From NCBI GenBank assembly GCA_947455215.1, contig CANGNA010000031.1, positions 1 to 45,613 on the forward strand: a stretch of 45,613 nucleotides of DNA, in the 5' to 3' direction. The notes beneath the pieces were generated by a model that saw nothing but the letters and a program-made list of their open reading frames with translations, was not told the origin of the DNA and did not search any database. This DNA is from Chitinophagaceae bacterium. Lineage in GTDB: Bacteria; Bacteroidota; Bacteroidia; Chitinophagales; Chitinophagaceae. Each line of letters begins with the position of its first letter. The stretch's first letter is position 1. A program made the position numbers and the translations under genes. Of this stretch, positions 7,354 to 15,223 are shown piece by piece.

Positions 7354-9432
7354 ATGAAATACTTGAATGGAACTAAGATAATATGCCTGGAGTACGGCGA
7401 GTTGGTACCTGACTTTTTAAGCGAGTCTAACTACAAGTACCACAAGAGCGCCGGTAACTTCCGGACTCACGGCAGGGGTGGTAATGGCAATAGCGTGCTG
7501 ATAGAATTTGACACCTTGCCAGTGAATTTGCAGGATAAGGTACGTGCGAAGTATGGCGCTGATCTGCACAAGCATATAGCGAAGCTGCCACTTGCTAAGA
7601 TGGTAGTGACAGACTATAAGGCGGCTAACTTCTACGCCAGCCATGTAAAGAACGGCGGTGGCCACCTGCCACTAGACCTACAGCAGCGCTACCAGCGCCA
7701 AGCAGAATGGCTGAATATGATGCAGCTGCTGCTGGACGACAAGAAGGCGCTGAAGGATACCCTGAACATAAGCATAGATACTTTTTGGGAGTATGTAATA
7801 GACCTGCACCAGGTAGACAGACCGGTGAACCCGGTATTGCCCAAGACCAAGGATAAGCTGCGCAAACTGCTGGTACGCTACAAGGAGCATGGCTACGCCA
7901 GCCTGATCAGTAAGAAGTTTGGCAACCAGAACACCCGTAAGGTGAGCCCCAAGATAGAGAACCTGATACTGAGCCTGTGGGATATGACCTATAACCCCAC
8001 GCCTGCCGAGGTATGCAGGTTGTATAAGCAGTTCATTGACGGAGCGGTAAAGGTGGTAGATACCCACCCAGAGACCGGCGGCGAAATGCTGAACCCACAG
8101 GACTTCTATGTAAAGGGTGAACCATATGCCCTGGCACAGAGCACAGTGGCTTACTACCTGAACAAACCGGCAGCGCAGATTGCGGTGAACGCCCGCAGGC
8201 TGAAAAAGCTGGAGTTTGTGATCGGCTACCGCCCATACGTGCAGCGCCTGGCCCCTCAGTATGCCTTCAGCAAGATCACTATGGATGACCGCGACCTGCC
8301 ATTTAAGGACATGGTTGGCGAGCGCGCAGTGAAGACCTACCAGATAATGGACGTGGCCAGTCAGTGCATCATAGGCAAGGCATACAGCAGGGACAAGAAC
8401 GTGGAGCTGATCCGAGAAGCCTTCAGGGACATGTACCAGATGATCATCTGCAACGGCTGGGGTTTTCCTGCCGAGGTAGAAATGGAGCGCCACCTGACCA
8501 GCCAGATGATGGGTAAGGAAGTAGACGGCGACTTTGAGGACGATATACTGACGGCAGGTAACCTATTTAAGTTCACCCGCGTATGTATGGGTGGCAATGC
8601 CCCAGAGAAAAGGGCTGAGCATATCTTCCGCCACAAGAAGTACACATTCGATAACAAGCGCCCAGGGTTCCAGGGTAGGTTCTACGCCCGGAACGTGGCC
8701 TACAGGCTGAACGCCGACAAGGAAAACAATGTGCGCTACCTGTATGAGCAGATAGTACAAAACGACCTGGACGATATAGACAGCTGGAACAACAGCCTGC
8801 ACAGTGACCAGGAGAAATACCCCGGCATGACGCGCATGGAAGTGCTGGAAAACTGCCAGAACCCGAACCTGATACACCACCCGGCCAGCAGCGTGATGCA
8901 ATACATAGGCTACAAGAACCGTGAGACCAGCCTGCGCAGGGGCTACATACAAGTGCAGGGTAATAGTTACCGCCTGCCCAATATCAACATACTGCGGGAA
9001 CTGCCGCACTGGAATTTCGACGCGTACTACATACCCGGACCTAATGGTATTGAAAAGGTGTACCTGTACCAGGGCAAGAAGTTCATTACCGAGGCAGCGC
9101 GGGTGGTGGCATTCCAGGAAGCGCAGGCAGAAATGACCGATGCAGACCGGAGGGAAGCGGAAAAGCAGTGGGCATACCAGAAGGCATTTGACACGATGTA
9201 CAAGGAGCTGCGCGGCAAGATAATGCGGGTTGGAACGGCGGTTTTTGACGGTTTTGATGCCGCTGACAGCCTGAAAGTGGCTGAAATGGTACCGGTTTCT
9301 GCACCTGTTTACGATGATTTTCAGGCTAAAAAGGGCAGTAAAAAGGGGGGGTATAAGCAAAAAAGCGCCCCTTACATACCTCCTGACGTGGACATAGACA
9401 GCATCGAAAACCGCGCCCAGTGGGCTTTATAA
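7354..9432 (+). CDS. Mu-like transposase (MuA), integrase-core fold
   Basis: 692 residues. The N-terminal 250 hold DNA-binding segments. The catalytic core has the first Asp in 'TMDDRDLP' (D311/D312), the strand 'YQIMDVASQCIIGKAYSRDK' (332-351), a helix with 'PAEVEMERHL' (about 372-381) and an 'EKRAEH' motif (about 417) typical of Bacteroidetes Mu-like transposases, followed by 'KRPGFQGRFY'. It should cut and join phage ends for integration and replicative transposition. The canonical second Asp is not obvious; an acid in 'EVEMERHL' may serve. The C-terminal 60 residues are basic, fitting interaction with the MuB-like ATPase encoded downstream. Confidence 0.88.
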   Translation: MKYLNGTKIICLEYGELVPDFLSESNYKYHKSAGNFRTHGRGGNGNSVLIEFDTLPVNLQDKVRAKYGADLHKHIAKLPLAKMVVTDYKAANFYASHVKNGGGHLPLDLQQRYQRQAEWLNMMQLLLDDKKALKDTLNISIDTFWEYVIDLHQVDRPVNPVLPKTKDKLRKLLVRYKEHGYASLISKKFGNQNTRKVSPKIENLILSLWDMTYNPTPAEVCRLYKQFIDGAVKVVDTHPETGGEMLNPQDFYVKGEPYALAQSTVAYYLNKPAAQIAVNARRLKKLEFVIGYRPYVQRLAPQYAFSKITMDDRDLPFKDMVGERAVKTYQIMDVASQCIIGKAYSRDKNVELIREAFRDMYQMIICNGWGFPAEVEMERHLTSQMMGKEVDGDFEDDILTAGNLFKFTRVCMGGNAPEKRAEHIFRHKKYTFDNKRPGFQGRFYARNVAYRLNADKENNVRYLYEQIVQNDLDDIDSWNNSLHSDQEKYPGMTRMEVLENCQNPNLIHHPASSVMQYIGYKNRETSLRRGYIQVQGNSYRLPNINILRELPHWNFDAYYIPGPNGIEKVYLYQGKKFITEAARVVAFQEAQAEMTDADRREAEKQWAYQKAFDTMYKELRGKIMRVGTAVFDGFDAADSLKVAEMVPVSAPVYDDFQAKKGSKKGGYKQKSAPYIPPDVDIDSIENRAQWAL

Positions 9433-9471
9433 GGTAAAAAGTTAATTAGTTAACAGATTAAAACGTAAAAA

Positions 9472-9732
9472 ATGAGGGTATTTGACTTTGTACAAGGCAT
9501 TATCAGCGATTTGCAAGCCGATGGCGCAAAGTATTACAGCCAGGGACTGGCCACCGACATGGTGGAGCGTATGACGCCCGAAGAATTTCAGGCATTTGCG
9601 GAAGAACTGGATCGTCTAGTGAGCAATGCTCAGTTGGTCAGCAGAATGGCCAGCGATCACATCCTGGTTATCGACGAACCATCACCAGCACGTGATATAA
9701 CTGTTGCGATGGCCTTCCGCTCGTCAAAATAA
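9472..9732 (+). CDS. Small early protein between MuA and MuB
   Basis: 86 residues, mostly helical and acidic ('MTPEEFQAFAEELDRLVS'). No recognised domain. Same operon as the transposase (39 bases after it) and 34 bases before the MuB-like gene, so it is probably co-expressed with the transposition proteins. Function unknown. Confidence 0.6.
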   Translation: MRVFDFVQGIISDLQADGAKYYSQGLATDMVERMTPEEFQAFAEELDRLVSNAQLVSRMASDHILVIDEPSPARDITVAMAFRSSK

Positions 9733-9766
9733 ACACCCATTAATTAACTATAAAAAATAATACGTC

Positions 9767-10687
9767 ATGCAGATCACACAGGAAATCAAGTCGAAGATCG
9801 TATCAGCGCTGCTGGACGACCTGAAGATGCGCCAGAAATCGGATAGCGGTTACAAGGAAGCGCAGCATGCCAATTACCTGAGCATTCACACCGCCCAATA
9901 TTCCCGCATTAAGCGTGGCGACCTGGAAAAGGTGCTGAGCGAAAGCGAATGGGTTCGCATAGCTAAGAAGCTGTTTGTAGACCTGAGTGATCATCGCTGG
10001 AATAACGCTAAAACGGTGGTTCTGAACTTCATCACCAGCCAGCTGGAGTTTTGCCAGGAGCGCAGTACCTGCGGCTTGTGCTGTGACCTGGTAGGGATAG
10101 GTAAAACGCATGCAGCACAGCTATATGCAGCATCGCGACAGAACGTGGTGTATGTAAAGTGTTTCCCTGGCATTACCCGCGCTGAACTGATCCGCTTTAT
10201 GGCCGAATGCCTGGGCTTAAGTTCTGACGGTACTGTGGCAAGGGTACGCCGGAGCGTAGTTGCTGAACTGCGCAGACTGAAAACACCGATAGTGATACTA
10301 GACGACGGTGGTTACCTGAACGATAACAGCTGGATGGAAGTAAAGGGCCTACTGGACGACGTAGAATTTGTGTGCGGATGGTATGTAATAGGTGATACCA
10401 GCCTGCAAAAGAAGATACAAAGGCTGCTAGCCAAGGACAAGGATGGATGGCAGGCGCTATTCGATAGGTTTGGCCGGAAGTTCCAGACCATCACCCATCA
10501 ATTTGGAAGCGATGCTGAAGTGGCTATCATGCGCCGCGCTGATGCCGACAGAATACTGAAAGCCAATATTCCGAATATAACGCCTGAACTGCGTACCACT
10601 ATACTGAACACAGCGGGCACATCGCTGAGGGTGCTGCGCAGGGAGATCACCAAGCATAAGTACCTGAAGCCTGAAGAAGTAGCCTAA
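9767..10687 (+). CDS. MuB-like AAA+ ATPase, transposition target selector
   Basis: 306 residues. An N-terminal segment to about 95 with an HTH-like stretch, then the ATPase: Walker A 'DLVGIGKT' (107-114) and Walker B 'PIVILDD' (174-180), followed by 'GDTSLQKKIQRLL' and an arginine-rich C-terminal lid. MuB polymers bind target DNA, activate MuA and give target immunity; the position after the transposase supports the same role. The Cys cluster 'CGLCCD' just before Walker A is unusual. Confidence 0.83.
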   Translation: MQITQEIKSKIVSALLDDLKMRQKSDSGYKEAQHANYLSIHTAQYSRIKRGDLEKVLSESEWVRIAKKLFVDLSDHRWNNAKTVVLNFITSQLEFCQERSTCGLCCDLVGIGKTHAAQLYAASRQNVVYVKCFPGITRAELIRFMAECLGLSSDGTVARVRRSVVAELRRLKTPIVILDDGGYLNDNSWMEVKGLLDDVEFVCGWYVIGDTSLQKKIQRLLAKDKDGWQALFDRFGRKFQTITHQFGSDAEVAIMRRADADRILKANIPNITPELRTTILNTAGTSLRVLRREITKHKYLKPEEVA

Positions 10688-10690
10688 ACA

Positions 10691-10711
10691 AATTCCAAGA
10701 ACCAAACTCCC
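10691..10711. repeat. 'TTCCAAGAACCAA' repeat
   Basis: AATTCCAAGAACCAAACTCC fills the short gap after the MuB-like gene. Related copies lie at 28010-28047, 30829-30857 and 32471-32483. Confidence 0.5.
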
Positions 10712-10715
10712 GACA

Positions 10716-11198
10716 ATGAAGCAACAAAAGAAAGTAAGCCATACCGCCTACTGGCGTGCGCTGTACGAAGCTGACGAACGTGCGGTGCTCTTCTTTACCG
10801 GAATGACAGACGGTGAGCTGATGGATATGAAGCTGGATATGGGCCAGGAATGGCTGGTGAAACACCTGGCGATAGGCGGTATAAACAAGGAAGTAGTGGC
10901 GGTGCTGTGGAAGCGAGAACGCATGTTGAAATGGTGGAACCTGAATTGGCGGCAGTATGATCATTTCTACGTATTGCCCTACCTGCATAAGGTGACTGAT
11001 GGCGAAAGGCTAAATGTATACCGGGACATGCACCTGAATGTGTTCAGTAAGGATCACCCGCAATACCAGGTACTGCATGATCAGCTGCTGGGCATAATAG
11101 ACACCATACTGGAACAAGACGTTCGATCTACAGTAAGTACTGTGCAACGTGAGCGCATTGCCAACAGCATTAACCAGGAGGTGAAGCATGCAGCCTGA
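10716..11198 (+). CDS. Early phage protein of unknown function
   Basis: 160 residues, Trp/Tyr-rich ('ERMLKWWNLNWRQYDHFYVL'). No catalytic motif. Its end overlaps the next gene by 11 bases (11188-11198), which suggests coupled translation. Start at ATG 10716 follows the repeat at 10691-10711. Confidence 0.65.
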   Translation: MKQQKKVSHTAYWRALYEADERAVLFFTGMTDGELMDMKLDMGQEWLVKHLAIGGINKEVVAVLWKRERMLKWWNLNWRQYDHFYVLPYLHKVTDGERLNVYRDMHLNVFSKDHPQYQVLHDQLLGIIDTILEQDVRSTVSTVQRERIANSINQEVKHAA

Positions 11199-11487
11199 TC
11201 TTACGGACGACAGATACGATTTGAAGCGCTTTCTGGGCAGGAGGTTTGGCCTGAAGGGCAGTGTGAAATGGTATACGCTAACAACGGTGAGGCGGGTGGC
11301 AGCAGGCAAATATGAGCCAGCCCCGGAAGGCAACGAGATAGCCCTGTATGCCAGTGGTGATGAAGGCGAGGAGCTGGTTGGGTTTGTAACCGCCTACGAA
11401 TACTCCTTTAAAGTGACCAGGGAGATATACGGAGTGAGCATGAGCAAAGAGCTCGCATTTAATGAACTGATATTTAAAAAGAAATAA
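11188..11487 (+). CDS. Early phage protein of unknown function
   Basis: 99 residues, a basic N-terminal part ('LKRFLGRRFGLKGSVKWYTL') followed by short beta strands. It overlaps the gene before it and ends 3 bases before the next. No domain recognised. Confidence 0.6.
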   Translation: MQPDLTDDRYDLKRFLGRRFGLKGSVKWYTLTTVRRVAAGKYEPAPEGNEIALYASGDEGEELVGFVTAYEYSFKVTREIYGVSMSKELAFNELIFKKK

Positions 11488-11490
11488 CCT

Positions 11491-11826
11491 ATGGCACATT
11501 GTAAAATAAAGATGCCCCTCGACAGAATAAAGGCCCTGTACGGAATGTACACCATCGTGGTAATGCAGTGCGAAAGCCACATCAACGACAACCTTCTTTT
11601 TGCGCACGCTGAAGACATGCAGCATCATCTGAAGATCATGGTTGCAAAAGGCAACCTCAACAACTCCCTGGCATTTACCAAGAAGGAAGCGATCGCTTTT
11701 GAGGCGATCTGGCGTATGGAGCTGCTGAATATGGATCAATGGCACGAGGAGATTATCCGCAGCTGCCTTTCCAAGGTGAACAAATTTCTTGCCGATACCA
11801 AAGCACAAACTATAAATCTGAACTAA
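11491..11826 (+). CDS. Early phage helical protein of unknown function
   Basis: 111 residues, almost entirely helical, with Met-rich amphipathic stretches ('AEDMQHHLKIMVAKGNL'). No known motif. Tight spacing with both neighbours indicates operon membership. Confidence 0.6.
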   Translation: MAHCKIKMPLDRIKALYGMYTIVVMQCESHINDNLLFAHAEDMQHHLKIMVAKGNLNNSLAFTKKEAIAFEAIWRMELLNMDQWHEEIIRSCLSKVNKFLADTKAQTINLN

Positions 11827-11831
11827 GCACT

Positions 11832-12047
11832 ATGAGAGACAAAATAGATCTCAGCCAGCTAACTGGCACGGACAAGGAAAAATGCAGCCTGCTGCTGAAG
11901 GAAATAGCTACTCTGCGCGATCTGCAAAAGGATGCAGCACCGGAGCAAAAAGAAGAGCTGCAAATAGAGCGCATGGAGCTTGTGGCGCACCTGAACAACA
12001 TCATCAACCAGGGTAAAACAATCATTAAAACAATCAATCATAATTAG
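11832..12047 (+). CDS. Small coiled-coil early protein
   Basis: 71 residues from ATG 11832 (MRDKIDLSQL); an in-frame upstream start would overlap the previous gene by nearly 90 bases and is less likely. Heptad-like pattern 'LLLKEIATLRDLQKDAAPEQ' suggests a short coiled coil. It ends one base before the Gam start. Function unknown. Confidence 0.6.
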   Translation: MRDKIDLSQLTGTDKEKCSLLLKEIATLRDLQKDAAPEQKEELQIERMELVAHLNNIINQGKTIIKTINHN

Positions 12048-12048
12048 T

Positions 12049-12582
12049 ATGGCAAAGACAACGAGAAGGAAAAGCGAGAAGCTGAGCAACATCATCAGCA
12101 AGGAAGAGTTTGATACAGCGCTGAAAGAATACAGCGCCAAGAGCATAGCCCTGGACAAAAAGAAGGCAGACCTGGAAGAAGAGCTACAGGAAATACGCGA
12201 GGACTATGCTACCGACATAGACCTATTAACAGCGCAGCAAAAGGTACATTTTGCCACAATAAAGGCATACTGCATAGAGCACCGAGAAGAACTGCTGGTA
12301 GATAAGGCTAAGAGCTTCGAGACACTGTATGGTAAAATAGGTTTTAGGAAAGACCCGCCTTCTATTAAAACGGCATCTGGTGTAACGGTTGCTGTATTGC
12401 TCACCAGGCTGAAGGAATCGGGCCTTGTAAAGTATATACGAACAGTTGAAGAACCGAATAAGGAACTGTTACTGGCAGACCGTGATACAGAGATCAGGAG
12501 CCTGTTCCCTGAACTGGGCATCAAGATAGCAGCGGATGAGACCTTTTACGTAGACCTGAAGAAGGAGGAGGTGCCTGTCTGA
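12049..12582 (+). CDS. gam: Mu Gam-like DNA-end protection protein
   Basis: 177 residues. The long N-terminal coiled coil ('ALDKKKADLEEELQEIRE', about 35-80) followed by 'SFETLYGKIGFRKDPPSIK' and a C-terminal domain ending 'ETFYVDLKKEEVPV' is the hallmark of the Mu Gam-like family, a Ku-like dimer that coats double-strand ends against host exonucleases. The stop TGA 12580-12582 lies inside a dispersed repeat beginning at 12576, so the last two or three codons come from the repeat. Confidence 0.85.
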   Translation: MAKTTRRKSEKLSNIISKEEFDTALKEYSAKSIALDKKKADLEEELQEIREDYATDIDLLTAQQKVHFATIKAYCIEHREELLVDKAKSFETLYGKIGFRKDPPSIKTASGVTVAVLLTRLKESGLVKYIRTVEEPNKELLLADRDTEIRSLFPELGIKIAADETFYVDLKKEEVPV

Positions 12583-12617
12583 ATCAGGATGGCCAGAATT
12601 TAAGGATTAACAGGATA
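12576..12617. repeat. 'TGTCTGAATCAGGATGG' repeat inside the prophage
   Basis: TGTCTGAATCAGGATGGCCAG followed by AATTTAAGGATTAACAGGATA. Same family as the host copy at 5802-5836. It supplies the stop codon of gam and fills the gap before 12628. Confidence 0.65.
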
Positions 12618-12627
12618 AAAACAATAT

Positions 12628-12921
12628 ATGGCAACAAGGCAACAGAAACATGATTTTTTGCTTGACACGCTGAATGCGGCCAGGCGCAATAATGAACCGG
12701 CAATTGAGCGCTATGAGTTCAGCGACCGAGAGGTGCAATTCTTTACCGGCATAGTGGGGATATGCTCGGTATGCGGTGTGGCGGCCTACCTGGCTAATCC
12801 TTATGTGCTTCTGGGCCTTGTTGCCGTATGGTATATCGTGAGGGAGTTCAGGCCGATAGAGGCCAAGAATGAGCACAGTATTGATGCCGCTGAAAACCCA
12901 GAGGATCATGACAAAATGTGA
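12628..12921 (+). CDS. Small membrane protein, early region
   Basis: 97 residues with two closely spaced hydrophobic segments (about 37-54 'VQFFTGIVGICSVCGVAAYL' and 56-72 'NPYVLLGLVAVWYIV') and charged ends: a likely inner-membrane hairpin protein. It overlaps the next gene by 14 bases. Function unknown; a role at the membrane during early infection, such as superinfection control, would be a guess. Confidence 0.65.
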   Translation: MATRQQKHDFLLDTLNAARRNNEPAIERYEFSDREVQFFTGIVGICSVCGVAAYLANPYVLLGLVAVWYIVREFRPIEAKNEHSIDAAENPEDHDKM

Positions 12922-13132
12922 CTATTCAGGTAAGACCAGGTTTAACAGCGAGGGCGAAGCACAGCGGGCACTTGCCAGGATACGCCGAAAGCCACGTGCC
13001 AAATACCCCTTCCGATATTATCTCTGCGACAAGTGCAATGGGCTTCATTTATCCGCGTCGCCGGAGCGGCCAGCTGAGGAGCGACCGATCATCCTGGCAG
13101 ATCAGTTTAAACAGTATTTAATTGTTAATTAA
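12908..13132 (+). CDS. Small zinc-ribbon-like protein
   Basis: 74 residues from ATG 12908 (MTKCDYSGK). Cys4, then 'YYLCDKCNGLHLS' (CxxC followed by His) resemble the small 'YSGKxRF...YxCxxCxGxH' proteins common in Bacteroidetes prophages. Probably binds one zinc. An upstream ATG at 12869 is deep in the previous gene. Confidence 0.65.
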   Translation: MTKCDYSGKTRFNSEGEAQRALARIRRKPRAKYPFRYYLCDKCNGLHLSASPERPAEERPIILADQFKQYLIVN

Positions 13133-13136
13133 AACC

Positions 13137-13151
13137 CCGCTGAAGGAGCGG
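13137..13151 (+). terminator. Weak hairpin before the DGR targets
   Basis: CCGCT-GAAGG-AGCGG with a poor T tail (TTATATT). It could be an attenuator between the early operon and the DGR genes or a 5' UTR element of the first target. Confidence 0.25.
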
Positions 13152-13162
13152 TTATATTAAAA

Positions 13163-13561
13163 ATGGAGAATACACATTACAAAAGCATCAAAACGATTGA
13201 TGCAGCGCTGGCAGCTAAAGGCTATGATCTTGCGCAGGTAGAAGAAATGTTTGCCGCAGTGCCAGATGAGCTGCGAAAAGGCATCATAAAGACATTTACA
13301 CGGGAGCTTATTATCTCTGCAATTAATGGTACCTGGAAAGCAGACTATAGCAATAGGAAACAAAAGAAGTGGTTTCCCTGGTATGTGGTGCAGAACGAAG
13401 AGCCTTCTCCCGCTGTTGGCTTGTCGCTGGACGTCTGCCGCTACGATCGCGCGCGTGCGAGCGTCGGGCCCCGCCACACTTTTGAAACGGAAGAGCAAGC
13501 GAGGCATTATGCGACCTACTTCCGTGAGTTTGACGAACAATATTATTCACAAAACAACTAA
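13163..13561 (+). CDS. DGR target protein 1 (variable protein)
   Basis: 132 residues. N-terminal helical part ('KTIDAALAAKGYDLAQVEEM'), then 'WKADYSN...KWFPWYVV' (about 57-75), the variable stretch 'AVGLSLDVCRYDRARASVG' (about 83-101), and a C-terminal helix 'QARHYATYFREFDEQYY'. This order resembles a family of small Bacteroidetes phage proteins whose invariant members carry 'YYPWF...VGSRLxF...A.Y...F...Y'. Codons 81-103 form a variable repeat differing from the template at 14007-14075 only at template adenines. Variable residues here are D, V, R, R, R, S, G. No signal peptide, so probably cytoplasmic. The partner recognised by the variable face is unknown. Confidence 0.88.
   Translation: MENTHYKSIKTIDAALAAKGYDLAQVEEMFAAVPDELRKGIIKTFTRELIISAINGTWKADYSNRKQKKWFPWYVVQNEEPSPAVGLSLDVCRYDRARASVGPRHTFETEEQARHYATYFREFDEQYYSQNN
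13405..13473 (+). other. DGR variable repeat VR1
   Basis: 69 bases aligned without gaps to the template 14007-14075. All 55 non-adenine template positions are identical; 10 of 14 template adenines are changed (six to G, three to C, one to T). The 3' boundary is the GC-rich GGGCCCCG, the expected initiation-of-homology side. Confidence 0.95.
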
Positions 13562-13569
13562 TACACATC

Positions 13570-13974
13570 ATGGCTTACACTGAAATAACAACAATTGAAG
13601 CTGCACTGGCTAAAAAAGGTCTAACAATGCCAATGATCGAAGAGATGCATAAGGCATTACCCGAGGAGTACCGTACGGAAAAGGTGGTATCGTTTGCCTT
13701 GGACTTGGTGGAAGACGTCCTGAATTCTGACGATCCAATTGACTGGAGTAACACAGACAAACCTAAATGGCGTTTGTGGTATTGGATCGAGGACGCCTCA
13801 GATGAAGACGGTTCTCCCGCTGTTGGCTTGTCGCTGGGCGGCTGCGGCTACGATGGCGCGGTTGCGGGCGTCGGGCCCCGCCGCGCGTTCGCCTCGGAAC
13901 CGATTGCTCGCCACGCCTGGCAGTACTTCAAAAAATACTACGAGCTGGAGTTTTCCAGAGGTAAGCTGAAATAG
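13570..13974 (+). CDS. DGR target protein 2 (variable protein)
   Basis: 134 residues, a paralogue of 13163-13561 starting 8 bases after its stop. Shared features: 'TTIEAALAKKGLTMPMIEEM', 'DWSNTDKPKWRLWYWIED' (about 57-74), the variable stretch 'AVGLSLGGCGYDGAVAGVG' (83-101 region), and 'IARHAWQYFKKYYELEF' at the end. Six of the seven variable codons here read Gly and one Val. Tyr and Asp between them (TAC GAT) keep their adenines in both targets and the template, suggesting structural constraint. Cytoplasmic by absence of a signal. The N-terminal halves have diverged far more than the repeats, so both genes appear to be kept and re-diversified. Confidence 0.88.
   Translation: MAYTEITTIEAALAKKGLTMPMIEEMHKALPEEYRTEKVVSFALDLVEDVLNSDDPIDWSNTDKPKWRLWYWIEDASDEDGSPAVGLSLGGCGYDGAVAGVGPRRAFASEPIARHAWQYFKKYYELEFSRGKLK
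13812..13880 (+). other. DGR variable repeat VR2
   Basis: 69 bases aligned without gaps to the template. 12 of 14 adenines changed (eleven to G, one to T); no change at any of the 55 other positions. One further shared base (G 13811) precedes it. Confidence 0.95.
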
Positions 13975-14006
13975 AGAATAAGGTTGTGTGCCGTCTGCCG
14001 GTTCAG

Positions 14007-14075
14007 TTCTCCCGCTGTTGGCTTGTCGCTGAACGACTGCAACTACGATAACGCGAATGCGAACGTCAGGCCCCG
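14007..14075 (+). other. DGR template repeat (TR) and template RNA region
   Basis: Lies between the stop of target 2 (13974) and the RT start (14186), in the same orientation. In the target frame it would read SPAVGLSLNDCNYDNANANV: the hypervariable codons are AAC/AAT/GAC/AGG, the usual DGR design that lets adenine mutation reach many residues without stops. The 3' flank diverges after CCCCG (AATT in the template, CC in both targets), as expected for the mutagenic-homing boundary. The following 110 bases have no ORF and probably form the RNA segment recognised by the RT. Confidence 0.95.
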
Positions 14076-14185
14076 AATTGCTGAAAATGAAATTACCGGC
14101 ACAAACCCTGGCTACAGTCCAAAAAATAACTGCTTCAAACGGGCATTGGTAGCGTAAGCGAATATGACCAAAATAGCAAGGCGTA

Positions 14186-15223
14186 ATGAAAAGAAAAGGA
14201 AGTTTATATGCTGCGGTATGTAGCCTGGATAATCTGGAGCTGGCAGATCAGCGCGCCAGGATAGGGAAAAGTAAGCAAAAAGGGGTGCTTATACATGACC
14301 AGAACAGGGCTGCTAACTTGCTATCGCTGCAAGAGCAACTTGCAAACAAAACATACAAGACAAGCAGATACGATGTGTTTATAATCCGAGATCCCAAAGA
14401 GCGGGAAATATACAGGCTGCCTTACTTTCCAGACCGTATTGCCCACCATGCAATAATGAACGTACTAAAGCCGATACTGCTACCGGTATTTACAGCAGAT
14501 AGCTATAGCTGCATAGAGGGTAAAGGGACGCATTCAGCATCTAGGGCGTTACAAACGGCGCTGAAGGATAAAGCAGGGACAGTTTATGGCCTTAAGCTTG
14601 ACATAAGAAAGTTCTATCCTTCAATAGATCATGCGATACTCAAACAACTGCTCAGGAGAAAAGTAAAGGATGCAGACCTGCTGTGGCTGATAGATGAGAT
14701 CATCGACAGCGCTCCAGGACTGCCCATTGGCAACTATTTGAGCCAGTACCTGGCAAATTTCTACCTAACCTACTTTGATCACTGGCTGAAAGAGGAAAAG
14801 AAGGTGAAGTACTACTTCCGGTATGCAGATGACATAGTGGTATTGGGGCCAGATAAGCCATATCTGCACCAGGTATTGGGCGAAATAAGGCTATACCTGG
14901 AGACGGAGTTAAAACTTGAGATAAAGGGAAATTACCAGGTGTTTCCTGTAGTAGCGAGAAGCTTAGACTTTGTTGGATACAGGCACTACCATACACATAA
15001 ATTATTGAGGAAGCGTATCAAGCAGCGCTGGGCGCGTAATAGAAACCCGAAGGCTGAGCCATCGTATAAAGGACTGGCGAAGCATTGTGATGCGATACAC
15101 TTAACTAAGAAATTGAACCATGAACAGATTCAGCGAGCTGAACATAAAAGTAGAAACAACTCATTTCAAGGGCGAGAAGATAAAAATTGCCAGAGTACTC
15201 AACAGAGAGATCACCGTTCATAA
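14186..15223 (+). CDS. DGR reverse transcriptase
   Basis: 345 residues. Motif A 'GLKLDIRKFYPSI' (Asp139), motif B 'GLPIGNYLSQ' (178-187, the xxGxxxSQ form typical of DGR enzymes), motif C 'YADD' (213-216), the motif D region near 233-250 and motif E 'LDFVGYRHY' (260-268) are present and intact. The enzyme copies the template RNA into adenine-mutated cDNA for homing into the variable repeats. The last ~35 residues overlap the next ORF by 104 bases in another frame and are polar and low in pattern, so the conserved protein may effectively end near 'LTKKLN' (~310). No maturase or endonuclease domain. Confidence 0.95.
   Translation: MKRKGSLYAAVCSLDNLELADQRARIGKSKQKGVLIHDQNRAANLLSLQEQLANKTYKTSRYDVFIIRDPKEREIYRLPYFPDRIAHHAIMNVLKPILLPVFTADSYSCIEGKGTHSASRALQTALKDKAGTVYGLKLDIRKFYPSIDHAILKQLLRRKVKDADLLWLIDEIIDSAPGLPIGNYLSQYLANFYLTYFDHWLKEEKKVKYYFRYADDIVVLGPDKPYLHQVLGEIRLYLETELKLEIKGNYQVFPVVARSLDFVGYRHYHTHKLLRKRIKQRWARNRNPKAEPSYKGLAKHCDAIHLTKKLNHEQIQRAEHKSRNNSFQGREDKNCQSTQQRDHRS

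Noticed and set aside
8563-9360. 265-residue minus frame opposite the transposase
   Set aside because: Antisense shadow of a recognised gene, unusual composition, no domain.
14186-15223. Group II intron or retron identity for the RT
   Set aside because: No maturase domain, no msr/msd-like repeats; the SQ motif and the adjacent adenine-mutated repeats identify a DGR.
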